Source of the DNA: Prorocentrum cordatum
Lineage: Eukaryota > Sar > Dinophyceae > Prorocentrales > Prorocentraceae
NCBI GenBank assembly: GCA_963575745.1
Contig: CAUYUJ010019342.1
Location: 77,501-141,500, forward strand
DNA length: 64,000 nt
Direction of reading: 5' to 3'
A program made the translations under genes and the position numbers. Each line of letters opens with the position of its first letter. Within the stretch, counting starts at the first letter, position 1. The notes beneath the pieces were generated by a model. The model saw only the letters and a program-made list of their open reading frames with translations, was not told the origin of the DNA and did no database searches. Positions 41,691-53,345 of the stretch are shown piece after piece.

Positions 41691-42649
41691 ATCAATTCTG
41701 GATGGGCTGGTGGGGATACTTTTTTCGTCGCGGCCGCAAGCGAAAGCGCAGGAGGCGTCCGAAAAGGTCGAGCGGGCTACGCGCGAGCCTAATTATACAA
41801 CGACCGAGCGCGGGATCAGAACCTACCGCCGGGTGGGCAGCTGTCTGAAGCTGAGCTGGCTGAGCTGGCTGCAAGCGGCCAGGGCTGCATGCTGCACACG
41901 TGCGAGACCCAGACGGAACATCAGGGTGAATTGAACCTGCACGCCAGGAGACGTCGTGGTCTGGGCTGTAGGATACCGACCAAGCGTCCGACCAACAAGG
42001 CTGCACCGCCTGACGGTCAAAAACCCAGGCCCGTCAGCACGCAGACAGGAGAACAGAGTCGGATGGGTGCAAGCACTCTCGGACCCGGTGTGGGTACCAT
42101 GGGAGCAGATCACCAGGTACGCTACAGGACCTTGTCGCCACCGGGCGCCAGGGGTCAGGGCCACAGCCGTGGCGAAGTGCGGGACCATGAAGGTCCAGCG
42201 ACAGGGATATTTTCTCGAATCGTGACATCCACCAGGGATAACACGCCGACAACAAACACTCGGCCGCAGACCCCCGCACCTGATTGCCAAGCCAGAGCTC
42301 TGGGGGGGGGCGGCGTGCAGCGTGAAAGACATTCTGCGGTTAACGTCTGGAGGGTGAGGAGGTGAGAAGAGATGGATCCAACCATGCTCTAAGGAACTTG
42401 TGTTGTTTTGTGCTGTGCCCCGTTGTTTGCTTTTTCTGCTCAAGGGTTGTGGGCTCCCAACCGATGCGCTGGGGTTCCCGAGGGCACCGGCGGCTCCTGC
42501 AGCGGCAGGAGGTCCAACACAGAAGTCCGCACTGCCCAGAGATTGGCACAAACCGACGGCAACGACTGGAAAAAACATCGGAGCCGACCGAGGCCGAGTC
42601 AAGGGAACGCAGCTGCGAAAGGACGCAGCGACGCGGCGACTCCTCTGCG
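41691..42649. other. No gene recognised
   Basis: Balanced, non-repetitive sequence. Opposing long frames (41889-42365 plus; 41823-42791 minus) show no motif. If a gene exists here I cannot distinguish it. Confidence 0.35.
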
Positions 42650-42815
42650 ACGCATCCACGGTGCATCGGCGACGTCGGCGATGCATCGACTCTGCACCCG
42701 TGCCAAGAAGATTGGGCTCTGCATCGAGCCGAGCCGGCGACTCATCGGCGAGGCGGCACGCGATCTGCCGACCCCACCTGCTCGTAGTCACCCCATCTGG
42801 GAGGCCCAGAGCAAC
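42650..42815. mobile_element. Family A element, copy 6 (left end degraded)
   Basis: GTGCATCGGCGACGTCGGCG, GGCTCTGCATCGAGCCG, and the right terminus CCCCATCTGGGAGGCC. Confidence 0.65.
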
Positions 42816-43030
42816 GACGGAGCCGACGGCGCCGACGATGACGGCCGCTGCTCAGAACTGCTCCCGTATGTGCCTGTTTTTGGTGGTTTCGATGACTGGC
42901 GTGATGGCGTGATTAGGGGGGGGAAGGGGGGAGCTCGCCCCGACCACTCGCATCACTGCGGGGGCGCGACAGAAATCTCAGGAGATCCTCGAAGAATCCG
43001 GCGGAAATCCTGGCGAATGTGGGCAACACA

Positions 43031-43204
43031 GTCGGGGATGGACAGACCCCCCTTTAGCAAGACGTGGCTTAGTGAAAACGACCTGAGGCCCAAACCTGGC
43101 GGGCACAAGCCTGGAACATAACGGCCACGGCGCCCTCTCGAGAACCGACAACGGTCAATGCACGAATCGACGTGTCACGGTTGGGGGCTTTGTCCACCCC
43201 CGAC
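43031..43204. mobile_element. Family E element, copy 4
   Basis: GTCGGGGATGGACAGACCCC at the left and TTTGTCCACCCCCGAC at the right; the best-preserved inverted ends of the family. Confidence 0.82.
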
Positions 43205-43945
43205 ATAGCGTGACGTGATCACGTGAGGGGGCCCATCACGGCCACGAGCACGAGGGCTTCCCCGGAGGCCTTGCGAGAGACCAGCACCGCAGCCACGAGG
43301 GCGACTCCCCCCCCTGCCGGCGGACGGGCGGCTTCGAAAGCGGCGCGCAGCTGGGGGTGGCGCGAAGAGGACGGCCCTCGATGAGAAGGCGAAGGGCCTT
43401 CTCTCAGAAGGGCCTGGAGGATTCCACGAGCTGGGCGCGAACTACGGGGGGGCGATAAAGCGTTCGGGGGCAGCTCGTGGGAGCCTCCCGTACCATCGTG
43501 TCGGCTCCTGCGCGTCGCTGCGGGTCGTTGCGAATCGACCCCTGCCGAGGGTACAGAAGGCTTCCATCATTTGCCATCGAGCAGGCTGGGGAGAACAGGA
43601 GGTGCCCGTCTCGGGTCCTCTGGCCTCTTGAGGGAACCGAAGGGCCCCTCTTCTGCAGCCCTCGCTCGCCCCCCCCTCCCCCTTATCGCCCCCTATCTCT
43701 ATCGCGCCCCAGCAAGAAGCCTCGTTAGAAGCCTCCGGGCCGCCACCAGAAGCCAAGCAGGCCCGTGCGTCTCAGAAGGCCGACCGCCTCGCGCCACCAC
43801 TGCCTGGCCGACCAGCCATTACTGCGGGAGCTGTGGTCCTTACCCCCCTGGGGGAACCCATCGCATCGACGATCTCTCGAGAGGGGTGTCGAAATCGATG
43901 GGTCCCCCAGGGGGGGGAGGACCACAGCTCCCCCAGTTGTGGCTG
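43205..43945. other. No gene recognised
   Basis: GC-rich. A short inverted repeat at 43835-43930 (TCCTTACCCCCCTGGGGGAA / GTCCCCCAGGGGGGGGAGGA) encloses CGATCTCTCGAGAGG and may be a small foldback. Confidence 0.45.
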
Positions 43946-43949
43946 GCCT

Positions 43950-44011
43950 GGAGGAGGAGGGGGAGGAGGAGGAGAAGGAGGAGGAGGAGGAGGAGGAGGG
44001 AGGAAAGAGGA

Positions 44012-44043
<32 letters not shown>

Positions 44044-44125
44044 ATGAGGAGGAAGGAAGGAGGAAGCAGGAAAAGGAGTAGGAGGAGGAGGAAGAGGAGC
44101 GAGGGAGGAGGAAGGAGGAGGTGGA
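43950..44125 (+). repeat. (GGA)n purine tract
   Basis: GGA units with a G-run near 44015 and GAAGGAAGGAGG near the end. Confidence 0.92.
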
Positions 44126-44214
44126 GAAGACGACCGGAGGCCTACGTACAGCTCAATCTTCCTGCGGCACCTCTCGAGCCGAGTCGACCCACGAGGGCCC
44201 AGGTGCCCGATGTA

Positions 44215-44372
44215 TGAAGGGGCCCCAGGACACAAATAAATACACACAAATTAAAATATGCCCTAAATGTTCCCATGTTTGTGGGTTCTTTGTCTTCCCC
44301 CCGCTTCCCATATGTTTGCACATTTTCCTGAGAATCGGCGATTCATTGTGTCTGTGTTTTTTCCCCTCCTAA
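44215..44372 (+). mobile_element. Family F element, copy 3
   Basis: TGAAGGGGCCCCAGGACACA to TGTGTTTTTTCCCCTCCTAA, with CGATTCATTGTGTCTGTG shared with copy 1. Confidence 0.8.
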
Positions 44373-44500
44373 AAGTGCTCCGAAAAATCGCCCCGCGTGG
44401 CCGCAAAAGTGGCGGTGCGCCATGCTCTCGGGGGCCCGGCGCGCGCCGCCGATTTCCGAGACGTGTGATGCCTCAGCCCGCGGCCGCAGCGCTCCCCCGG

Positions 44501-44681
44501 GACACGTACACCCTGCGAAATGCTTAAGAAATCATGGGTTAAGAAATTCATAGCCTCAGAATTTGAATAGAAACCCAGGGTTTCTGTTAAAATCTTGAGA
44601 TTTGCATTGAAACATGAAGAATAATCAAGACTCTGGCCGAACACGTGAGTTTTCTTAAGCATCGCCTAGGGTGTACGTGTG
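44501..44681. mobile_element. AT-rich element with 28-bp inverted ends
   Basis: CACGTACACCCTGCGAAATG then CTTAAGAA at the left is inverted at 44651-44679 (TTCTTAAGCATCGCC, GGGTGTACGTG). The core is AT-rich, unlike its flanks. Single copy. Confidence 0.8.
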
Positions 44682-45145
44682 CGCCCCGTGTCAGCTGTTG
44701 ATGATGTTGCAACAAAAAATTGCATGTCTTAGATTCTGGCAAGTTGGCTTCCACGAGGGAGGGTCGGGTCGGGCGAAAGGGGGGAATAGCAAAGGGGGGG
44801 GGAGAATCAGCTCACGTAGCTGGTTCTCCTGGCGCGGGAGGTGACTATGTATCGAGGAATGGGCCCCTCGGCGGAGCCGAAACCAGCTGCACGCAGCAAA
44901 TTCCGTACCCCCCCCCTTTCCCTAAGTATCCCCCCCTTTCGTCCGGCCCGAGAGGGGGAGGGGGCAGGGCGGAGAGTCCCCAGCGGGAACCTGGACGTCA
45001 CACGCAAGTCGGGACTCGCTCGCACGCCGCTGCGGCTCGGCGCCGATTGGCAATGCGGCGGGTGGGGGGGCATGCCGTGCAAGCAAACGGGCCCGAACGT
45101 AAAGAAAACCAGCCTCATAACCCGGAGAAGCAATTAAGGAACCCC
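44682..45145. other. No gene recognised
   Basis: GC-rich with G- and C-runs at 44785-44805 and 44910-44960. Confidence 0.35.
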
Positions 45146-45444
45146 CCGGCGTTATCATTAGCACCGCGCCGTAATTAAATAATTATTTGGGGGGGTTTTC
45201 GCCGAGCGATATTATTAGCACCGCGCAAATGGAAGGAAAATAAATAATTCCAGCGCCCCGCCTCGGGTGGCATCCCAATTAGAATTGTAATGAGAATAAG
45301 AATACGAATACGAATAAGGAAAAGCTGAGAAAAGCTAAGGAAAAGCTTAGAAAAGCTAAGAAAAAACTGAGAAAAGCTAAGGAAAAACTGGTGTACCCCC
45401 TCCTGGTGCCAGGATAACGCTTCCGGGTGCCGGGTGCGTTATCC
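45146..45444. repeat. AT-rich direct repeats and a perfect hairpin
   Basis: ATTAGCACCGCGC occurs at about 45158 and 45215, each followed by AAATAATT a short distance downstream. 45318-45388 is a tandem of AAAAGCTAAG-like 10-mers. GGATAACGC (45412-45420) and GCGTTATCC (45436-45444) form a perfect 9-bp stem with a 15-base loop. Confidence 0.75.
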
Positions 45445-45589
45445 TTTCACCGGAGAGGGGGGGGGGGGTCCTTAATCGCTTACTCGGGTTAGATACACAC
45501 ACATTCCTCTTCCTATATTGAAATAAGCCCGGGCGGGGGGAACTCCCCCCCCCAAACCTGGACTCCCGGGATCTGGGGCTTTGGGACCC

Positions 45590-46190
45590 TCCGGACGGGC
45601 CTCCAAGCGACGCCTCCGGCCTCGCAGGGCGTGGTGCGCTCCCGAAACGACCCCAGAGAGCCCCTAATACGGTCCACGACGACCCCCAAGAAGCCGTCAT
45701 ACCGCCAAAGATCGTCCCGAAACGTCCCAAGAGGCCTCCAACAGCACTCCCAAGAAGGCCCCAAGAGGCAAAAATCATTGATGCTTGTTGGTTGTTGGTG
45801 TATGTTGGGGTTCTCCTCTTTTCGGCTTCCCGACGCTCCAAGACGGCGGTCTTCTGGGCGTCCGAAGCCGCCTGGGAGGCTCCAAAAACGCCCCACTACC
45901 ATCCGAAAGAGCTTCCAGGCAGTCCAAGAGAGCCCCAAAACGGCACAACAGGGGTCCAAGATGGTCCTCAGAGAGCTCCATGGCGGCCCAAAATGGCCCC
46001 AAGACACCCTCCGAAGCATTCCAAATCGTGACCCGGTCGTTCAGGGAGACCGCGGTTGGAGGCAGGGTGGCCCGAGGAAGCCCCCAGAGGCCCCCAGAAT
46101 ACGCCCAGGAGGCCTCCAGAAGGCCTTAAGAAAGCCTGAAACAATTTTTGTGAGGCCCCCAGAGGCTCTCCAAGGAGGAGCCTCCGTTAC
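45590..46190 (+). repeat. CAAGANGGCC-rich domain (family N)
   Basis: CCCAAGAGGCC, CCAAGAAGGCC and CCAAAACGGC variants with irregular 10-15 base spacing, interrupted at 45775-45830. The minus and plus frames over it are not credible genes. Confidence 0.6.
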
Positions 46191-47183
46191 AAGAGCTAAG
46201 GAGGATGGGGAGAATGCGCAGGACATGGCGAAAATAAGGAAAATGAAGCATGGAGGAAGGATAACGAATAACATTATCATAGCGGCGATGCTGGGAAAGG
46301 CAACAAGGAGTTATCGCTAAATTGTCGGCTTGACCTTCCTTGTAGTCCGCCTGCATACCAAACTGAAAGGACCAAGGTGCATGCATGGCGCGAAGCGCCA
46401 CTGCAGTCCTGTATACATACAAATAAATGAATAATGGCCTGGTGACGGGCCACAGGGCAAAAACCAAGGACACACCGCCCGGACCGAAAAATGATCGCGT
46501 TGGAGAACGACCGCGACGGCGCCAGCGCGAACCCCGCAAGTCTGCACCCCTTCCCCCGACCAGTGCCCCCTGCTTCCCGCGTCGTCCCGTGATGGCCCCC
46601 GGGGCCCGGCCGAGGCCCCAGGGCGCCGGCATGCCGACAGAACCCGCTCGCCGTGCTGTTTTTCTTCTGCCTCGCCGCGCGAGGGCCCCGCGGCACGACG
46701 GCGACCGCGACCGCGACGGCGGCGGCGACGCCGACGGTGCCCCGCGCGACCCGGCGGGCACGGCACGCAGCAGGCGAGCAGGCCGCCCGCACGCAGCGCC
46801 GCCCAGGGGCACAGGGGCGCCTGGGCCGGACAGGCCGCCGTCGCCCGCCGCCGCCGCCGCCGCCTGCGGCGGCCGTCTTCGCCGCGGCCGCCGCCGCCGC
46901 GCCCGTCGCTGGGCGGCGCGCACAGGGGGGGGGCTTGGGGGGGAGGGGGGAGGGCCTCTTGAACGGAGGCTGCACCTCAGAAGGCGACGGCCCCACACCT
47001 CGAGACGGGGCCCGCACCCTCCCGAGAAGCAGGGGGTGCTCCTGAGAAGGCCTCCCCCCTCCCGCTGCCCCCCCCAATGCTTGGCCGAGTCTTGTCCCCC
47101 AAGGATGCTCGCGCCGTGGCAGAATCCCGGCGGGCAACTTTTGGCCGTATTCGGCCTCTGGGGGCCCTCGCTGGGCGCCGGTG
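46191..47183. other. No gene recognised; GC-extreme centre
   Basis: 46600-46920 is almost pure G/C with CGCCGCCGC units. A diverged family T inverted repeat lies at about 46925-47065. Confidence 0.4.
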
Positions 47184-47330
47184 CGCGTCCCCCTACAGGC
47201 GGATTTTGGACGAAAAATTAGAAATAGTCAAAACATAATGAAGACATGCCCCCTTCCCCCAAAAAAATCTGCCCCCAGACTATTTTATGACTATTTCTGA
47301 ACATCTCCCCTGTACAGGGACACGCCCGAT
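47184..47330. mobile_element. Family D MITE, copy 5 (left end trimmed)
   Basis: CCCCCTACAGGCGGATTTTG at the left, CCCCAGACTATTTTATGAC inside, ACAGGGACACGCCCGA at the right. Confidence 0.75.
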
Positions 47331-48013
47331 TTGACCCTGGCCCCGGGGAAGGGGTCCCGACCTCGGGGGCCCACGTCATGACAGAAGCAAGACGCCGCGG
47401 CGCCCGTCTGTGCCGCGCCCGCCTCTGCTGGCGGTCTTCGGAGCTGACCGTCTTCGACGCCAAGTCGTCTTTGAGTACCGAACCCCATCCCCAGCGGCGT
47501 GGCCTGGGCCGATTTACCCCGTAGATGGGGATATGGATCGTCCCCTTCGGGTCTCGAGGGGCGTATCCTCAACTGGGGTGGTAATTTGCTGGGGGTCTCG
47601 AAGGGGATGAGGATGGGGACGGGGGTCGTTTAGACGATACCGAGCCAAGTCGTCGCCAGCGCTCGTCCTAGCAAGCGGCCGCGCCTGCTCGCCCGGCCTT
47701 CTTCGCCCGCGCTCGTCCTCGTGGTCTGCCCGTGGCCTTCGTCGTCGCCGCCGTCTTCAGCTCACCATCTCCGCCGTCGTCGCTGTCGCTGCTGTCCTCG
47801 CCCGCCATCGTCGCTGAGGTCGGCGTCGCCGTCGTCGTGGGTCGCCCCCGCTGGCGTCGTCCGCGTGCCCTCTCGCCCGAGCAGCCCGTCGGGGTCCGCT
47901 TGTCCGGTCTGGCCTGCCCGCTGAGAGTTCCGTCCGCGGGCCTGATTGCAAGCCCGACCGCCCTCTGCCCTTGTCCCGCTCACCTCGTCCACCCGCTGGG
48001 GTCCGCCCGACTC
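47331..48013. other. Family L fragment, otherwise unrecognised
   Basis: 47335-47400 (GGGGAAGGGGTCCCGACC) resembles family L in reverse orientation. The rest shows no feature beyond CGTCGTCG patches. Confidence 0.35.
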
Positions 48014-48174
48014 TCAGGAGGAAAATAAACACACAGACACAATTAATCGCCGACTCCCAGGAAAATATGGGAAAATATGGGAAGTGGGGGGGAAGATAGA
48101 GAAACCCCGAACATATGGGACAAAAATATGAGGAATGTTTTTATGTGTGTGTGTGTCTATTTATTGGTGTGTCC
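48014..48174 (-). mobile_element. Family F element, copy 4 (inverted)
   Basis: TCAGGAGGAAAATAAACACA to ATTTATTGGTGTGTCC, the reverse complement of the other copies. It shows insertion in both orientations. Confidence 0.8.
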
Positions 48175-48215
48175 ATCGCCGCCCGACTCGCCCCGTCAAG
48201 AACCGCCCGCACGCT

Positions 48216-49118
48216 TGCTAGCACTCCTCCTCCTCCTCCTCCCTCTTCCTCCTTCTCCTCCTCCTCCTCCTCCTCCTCCCTCCTCCTCCTCCTCCCTCCT
48301 CCTCCTCCTCCTCCTCCTCCGCCTCCTCCTCCTCCTCCCCTCCTCCTCCTCCTCCTCCTCCTCCTCCTCCTCCTCCTCCTCCTCCCGCCTCCTCCTCCTC
48401 CCCCTCCCCCTCCCCCTCCCCTCCTCTCTCCTCCTCCTCCTCCTCCTCCTCCTCCCCTCCTCCTCCCTCCTCCTCCTCCTCCTCCTCCTCCTCCCTCCTC
48501 CTCCTCCTCCTCCTCCTCCTCTCTCCTCTCCTCCTCCTCCTCCTCCTCCTCCTCCTCCTCCTCCTCCTTCCTCCTCCTCCTCCTCCTCCTCCTCCTCCTC
48601 CTCCTCCTCCTCCTCCTCCTCCTCATCCTCCTCCTCCTCCTCCTCCTCCGCCTCCTCCTCCTCCTCCTCCTCCTCTCCTCCCTCCTCCTCCTCCTCCTCC
48701 TCCTCCTCCTCCTCCTCCTCCTCCTCCTCCTCCTCCTCCTCCTCCTCCTCCTCCTCCTCCCTCCTCCTCCTCCTCCTCCTCCTCCTACCTCTCCTCCTCC
48801 TCCTCCTCTCCTCCTCCTCCTCCTCCGTCCTCCTCCTCCTCCTCCTCCTCCTCCTCCTCCTCCTCCTCCCTCCTCCTCCTCCTCCTCCTCCTCCTCCTCC
48901 TCTCGCCCCGTCAAGAACCGCCTGCACGCTTGCCAACACTCCCGCCCGCCCGCTTCCCTGCCTCGCGCCCGCCCCGCCCGCGGAGGGTCCGCCCGCACGA
49001 CCCGGCCCGCCCCACGGCGACGACACTCCTCCTCCTCCTCCTCCTCCTCCTCCTCCTCCTCCTCCTCCTCCTCCTCCTCCTCCTCCTTTCTCCTCCTCCC
49101 CCTCCCCCTCCCCCTCCC
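48216..49118 (+). repeat. Largest (CCT)n block in the window
   Basis: About 690 bp of CTC units to 48902, then about 120 bp of unique sequence carrying GGAGGGTCCGCCCGCACGAC, a second CTC run (49028-49085), CCCCCTCCCCCTCC, and the same GGAGGGTCCGCCCGCACGAC again (49126). So the 48976-49030 and 49125-49165 flanks are a direct duplication around the second run. Confidence 0.95.
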
Positions 49119-49598
49119 CGCCCGCGGAGGGTCCGCCCGCACGACCAGGCCCGCCCCACGGCGACGCACACCGCGGCGACTGCACTGCGGCGACGGGGCG
49201 AAGGCCGCCAAACGATGACGACCGCCTGCGCTGACGGCCGCTGGCGGACAACGTCCGCCGACGAGGACGACATTCCGAGGCGACTCCAGCAGTGGTGACA
49301 AAGGGCCCCCCAGGGAGGCCCCAAACAGAGGGAAACCGAGGGAAAGGTGCGCAGCGGCATCAGTACCTCTTCCACCTCCAAGGTATGACCCATCGTGGCA
49401 TCCGCTCAGCATCCCCCGCGGTGACCCAAGCGGGCGGCGACACCCGACCCCCCCCACACCCACCAACCGTCGATGCTCCTGAACCGATGATCGGCGAAGG
49501 CAAGGTTCTGAACATAAGGGGGAAACGGGCCCTGAGGAAAAGGGATCCCGTACTGGACCCCGGGGCCTCCGCCCGAGACGGATCCTTCGCCCCGAGTC
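49119..49598. other. No gene recognised
   Basis: Balanced GC-rich sequence. The plus frame 49292-49672 has no motif. Confidence 0.35.
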
Positions 49599-49934
49599 GC
49601 TGTCTGACAGTCCCGGGGCCTGTGGAGGGCCCCGACCTCCTGGAAAACGGCAAAACACCTGAAAACACATGAAACCACCGCCGCCCATCGGGTTGCCTGA
49701 ATCGCTATCTGACAGTCCCCTGGGGCCTGTGGAGGGCCCCGAACCCCTTGAAAAAGGCAAAACACATGAAAACACCTGAAACCACCGCCACGCCGCCGCA
49801 CACCTCCTCCTCCTCCTCCTCCTCCTCCTCCTCCTTCCTCCTCCTCCTCCTCCTCCTCCTCCTCCTCCTCCTCCTCCTCCTCCTCCTCCTCCTCCTCCTC
49901 CTCCTCCTCCTCCTCCTCCTCCTCCTCCTCCTCC
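49599..49934 (+). repeat. 104-bp duplication followed by (CTC)n
   Basis: 49599-49689 and 49703-49797 share CTGACAGTCCC, GGGCCTGTGGAGGGCCCCG and AAACCACCGCC. A (CTC)n run (49804-49934) follows the second unit. The CCCATCGGGTTRCC that follows the first unit reappears only after this run (49933), so the run may have expanded inside a second junction. Confidence 0.88.
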
Positions 49935-50096
49935 CATCGGGTTACCGGAAGCGTTGCTCGGCGAGGGCAGGGTTCGGATCTCGCCAGCCGAGCAGACACG
50001 CGGGGGCCCTGCAGGCCAAAAGGGCCGCCGCGCCGATCCCCGACCAAGTGGGAGCTCCGCCAGCCCGCGATCGTCGGGCAGCCCGCTCGAGAGCTA

Positions 50097-50187
50097 CAGT
50101 CGGGGCGTCGACCTGAGGAACCCTAAATAAGGAACGAGGCCCCTCTTTTTCCATAAGTTGACCTTCGATTTCCCGTGGTCGTCCCGT

Positions 50188-50219
<32 letters not shown>

Positions 50220-50253
50220 TCGACGACGTCGTCGTCATTGTCGTCGTCATCGT

Positions 50254-50315
<62 letters not shown>

Positions 50316-50340
50316 AACGTCAATGTCAACGTCACGTCGT
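50097..50340 (-). mobile_element. Family C MITE, copy 4, truncated by a (GTC)n array
   Basis: CAGTCGGGGCGTCGACC, CCTAAATAAGGAACGAGGCC and TCGATTTCCC match copy 2 up to about 50178, with TA at 50095-50096. From 50180 to 50335 the sequence is GTC/GCC repeat and the other terminus is absent. Confidence 0.8.
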
Positions 50341-50698
50341 GGTTGTCTGGTCGGTCGGTCGGTCGGACGGTCGCCGTCGGATGGAGGAATATCAGGAGGT
50401 AACTCCGAGGAGGTCTTCGTGAGGACAAGTACGGACAAACTAGTAAATCCGATTAAAGAACCATTCAGCCAACTCAGCCCGGATTAAGCGCAAGATTAAG
50501 CCAGACTGCATCGGCTTAAGCGGAAATCGCATGGACCGTGCCTGCTTGGGCCAGCTTTCGACCACGGGAATGCCAGCGCCGATGCTGAATCTACCCTCCC
50601 AGGCGCTGCATCGAAATAAATAGGAGGACGAATGCAAGGCGGATGGGCACGGGGAGAAAGAGGATAGGAGGAGGACGAAGACTCGAGTACCCTCGGGC
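50341..50698. other. No gene recognised
   Basis: GGTCGGTCGGTCGG at 50350-50368, otherwise unremarkable. Confidence 0.35.
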
Positions 50699-51356
50699 GG
50701 CTGGGAACTGTGCAACTGTCGCCACTTTCGTGGGCTCCTGGGAGGTCCAGCGGGGGCCAGGGGCCACGCGCACCTAGCCGAGGCTTCGCTGCTCCAATTG
50801 TGCAACTGGTGCCACTTTCGGGGGCTCCTGGAAGGTCCACCGGAGTCGGGGACCACGCACACCCGTTTGAGACCTCGCAGCTCTCTGAGCGGCTGCGAAT
50901 TGCACAACTGTCGCTACGGTCGGGGGTGCCTGGGTGGCTGCGAACTGCGCAACTGGCGGTCAGCGGAGTCGGGGGCCACGCGCACCTGTTTGAGACCTCG
51001 CAGCTCCCTCGGGTGGCTGCGAAATTCGCAATTGTCGCCACTTTCGTGGGCTCCTGGGAGGCACGGCGGGGTCGGAGGCCACGCGCACCCATTTGAGGCT
51101 TCGCTGCTCCCTGTGTGGATGTGAACTGCGCAATTGTCACCACTTCGGTGGGCTCCTGGGAGGTCCAGCGGGGTCGGGGGGCACGCGCAGCTGTTTGAGA
51201 CCTCGCTGCTCCTTGGAATGCTGCGAAATGCGCACTTGTCGGCACGGGACGTCCAGCGGGTTCGGGGACCACGCGGATCCAGCCGGGACCTCGCAGCTCC
51301 TTGGGGGAGGCTACGAAGTGCGCAATCGCCGCCAGTTTCGTAGGCTCGTGGGAGGG
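50699..51356 (-). repeat. 108-bp minisatellite, about six diverged units
   Basis: Each unit carries CACTTTCGTGGGCTCCTGG, GGGCCACGCGCACC, TTTGAGACCTCGCAGCTCC and GGCTGCGAA in order. The mean period is near 108 bp (36 codons), so minus frames stay open and read a 36-residue repeat (e.g. SQEPTKVATIAQF) in more than one frame. That several frames are open argues for a minisatellite rather than a gene. Confidence 0.85.
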
Positions 51357-51984
51357 AGGCACGGTGGAGGTGAGGGCAATGCAAATCGTGTATATCTGGC
51401 GATGGTTTGCAGCACGGAGAGTTCAGGCAACTATTCGCCTCGCATTGACAAAGAGATTGGGTACGTCTCGGGTAATGATCCGCCGTCTGGGACTTCCTAA
51501 AATGACGCAGCGCGAAGACCCTGAGACCCGGCGTTGCGAACAACAATACAGCATCGCGAAACATATCGACCAGAACCCCGACGGACCTCATCTTGCTGCG
51601 ACGCCTCTGGAGCTGATCGGCACGTGGCCCGTAACAGAGCAAACTCGCCTGTTGTGAACAAAATGTGGCACCAGGATCTCGGGGGAGGAGGAGGCATGGG
51701 CTCCCAATGTTACTCCTCGCGCTGCGCGAAGCGCGCATGCCTTCGCGCTCTCTCGCCGCCGACCCGGTGAAGCAGTGGAGGATGAAGAGGACTCGGAGCC
51801 GAACCGCGAAGTGCGAAGCGCAAATGACTTCGCGCCCTCGAGGGCGCCCAGGGGGGCGCCACGGGAGCGGCAAGGGCGTAGAGCAGTGGTGCCCTGCTGG
51901 GCGGGGCTCAACGACTTCTGCTGCCCCTCGACCCGCGCTGGAGCTTCCACTGTATTTGTTTGTCTTGGCAGAGGGCACAAAACC
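51357..51984. other. No confirmed gene; family P copy
   Basis: 51792-51850 (TCGGAGCCGAACCGCGAAG, TTCGCGCCCTCGAGGGCGCC) matches 16470-16525. A plus frame ending at 51657 has balanced composition but shares CGTTGCGAACAA with 9445 and is probably repeat-derived. Confidence 0.4.
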
Positions 51985-52135
51985 CACCCCCATAATAATC
52001 ACCCCGACAAGCGAAACCGTTCAGTAAACGCACCCAAGGAAAGAATCGAACGGGGCAGGGCTGTTCAGTCAACGCCCAGGGACGTTCAATAAACGTGAAT
52101 TGTCTGGTCCGGATGTTTTCCCCTCCCTTGACTTG
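51985..52135. repeat. Family Q dispersed repeat, copy 2
   Basis: ACCGTTCAGTAAACGCACCC, GGGCAGGGCTGTTCAGT and TCTGGTCCGGATG correspond to 2689-2835. Confidence 0.6.
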
Positions 52136-53097
52136 GGTTATCACTGAATTCGCGCAGATGTGTTTGGACTTGCCTGGATACTTCCACTTGGACTCTCTTC
52201 GATGTTTACCTGCCTTGATCCCCGCAATTCGATTGGCAAAAAGTCGTCACGACCATGAGGGCTGCCCTCCTGACGCGCTGGCCCTTCTCCGCGCAAGCAG
52301 CTGGGGAGGGGGGGGGGCAGCAGTAGAAAGGTTGGTCGTCCTCCTTCTCTCCCCTCTCTTGCTCCCCTCTCCTCCGTCCTCCCTCTATCCCTCCTCCTCC
52401 CTCCTGCTCCTCCCGCCTCTTCTCCTCCTCCCCCTTCTGCCCCTTCCTCCTCTCCTCCTCCTCCTCCTCCTCCTCCTCCTCCTCCTTCTCCTCCTCCTCC
52501 TCCCCCTCCACCTCCTTCAGCCTCGTCCGCCGGGGAGCGAGGGAGAGATGGCGAGGGAGCAAGGGAGGAGGATGGATGAGGAAAACGGATAAGGATAGTG
52601 GAAGAGGAGGAGCACAACAAACGCGGAGGATGCGAGAAATGATTCGGAGGAAAGACGGAGGGAGGAGAAAGAAACGGATAATTACGATGTCATCGGTAAG
52701 GGCAAGGGGAGAAAGAGGACTGCGACAAAGACGAGGACCGGGGAGGAGGGCGTAGGACGTAGGAGCGGGGACGAAGACAAGTCAAAGACGCAGAGGAGGG
52801 GAAGAAGAGTGGAAACAGCATCAGAAACCAGACGAAGGGGAAGATCCCCAGGGGTCCCCAGATGCCACCGAACCTCGAAGCTTCTGGAAGCCAGGGTTTC
52901 AGTAACAAACAAACACACTTTTGACCGAAGCGAGCAACATCATCTGTTGTTCAAATGTTGTTTCAACTATGGTTTGGGTGTTTTGATCTACTTTCCGTAG
53001 TCTGAATTGGGTTACATCTCGTTATTGGCCATAACTTAATATCCCTCAAGCACCGACAGATCGACGACGACGACACCCCAAAAGCCTTGCTGGACCC
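52136..53097. other. No gene; one pyrimidine and one purine region
   Basis: 52335-52520 is CCT-rich and 52640-52815 purine-rich with GGAGGGAGGAG and AGACGGAGG. 52920-53045 is comparatively AT-rich and unrecognised. Confidence 0.5.
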
Positions 53098-53345
53098 CTT
53101 CCCCGACGCCCGCTGTTTGTCTCGAGCCGTGTCTTGACAGCCTTGGGGCCTGGTGACGGCACCCCAGGGCCCAAACTGGCAAACTTCCCGCCTCGAGTTG
53201 TATCGCAACGCGAAGAGGCACGGCTTCTGAGTAACAACTCAGGCCCTCGGCGGCCGTCCGGGACGATCCGGGCACCCCCAGAACGCTCCCGAGGAGACGA
53301 AACTGATGGACACCATCCCGAGGCAAAAAACGTCCAATGACCCAA
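53098..53345 (+). repeat. Family L copy (longest)
   Basis: Spans both halves seen separately elsewhere: the GTGTCTTGACAGCC half (31680, 24130 inverted) and the CCGGGCACCCCCAGAACGC half (6250, 36030). Confidence 0.55.

Noticed and set aside
48077-49937. Frames of several hundred codons on both strands (up to 598)
   Set aside because: They consist of (CCT)n/(GGA)n read as Ser/Pro/Leu or Glu/Arg/Gly. All six frames are open, so openness carries no coding information.
50496-51362. 288-codon minus-strand gene
   Set aside because: It covers the 108-bp minisatellite, and a second minus frame is equally open with its own 36-residue periodicity.
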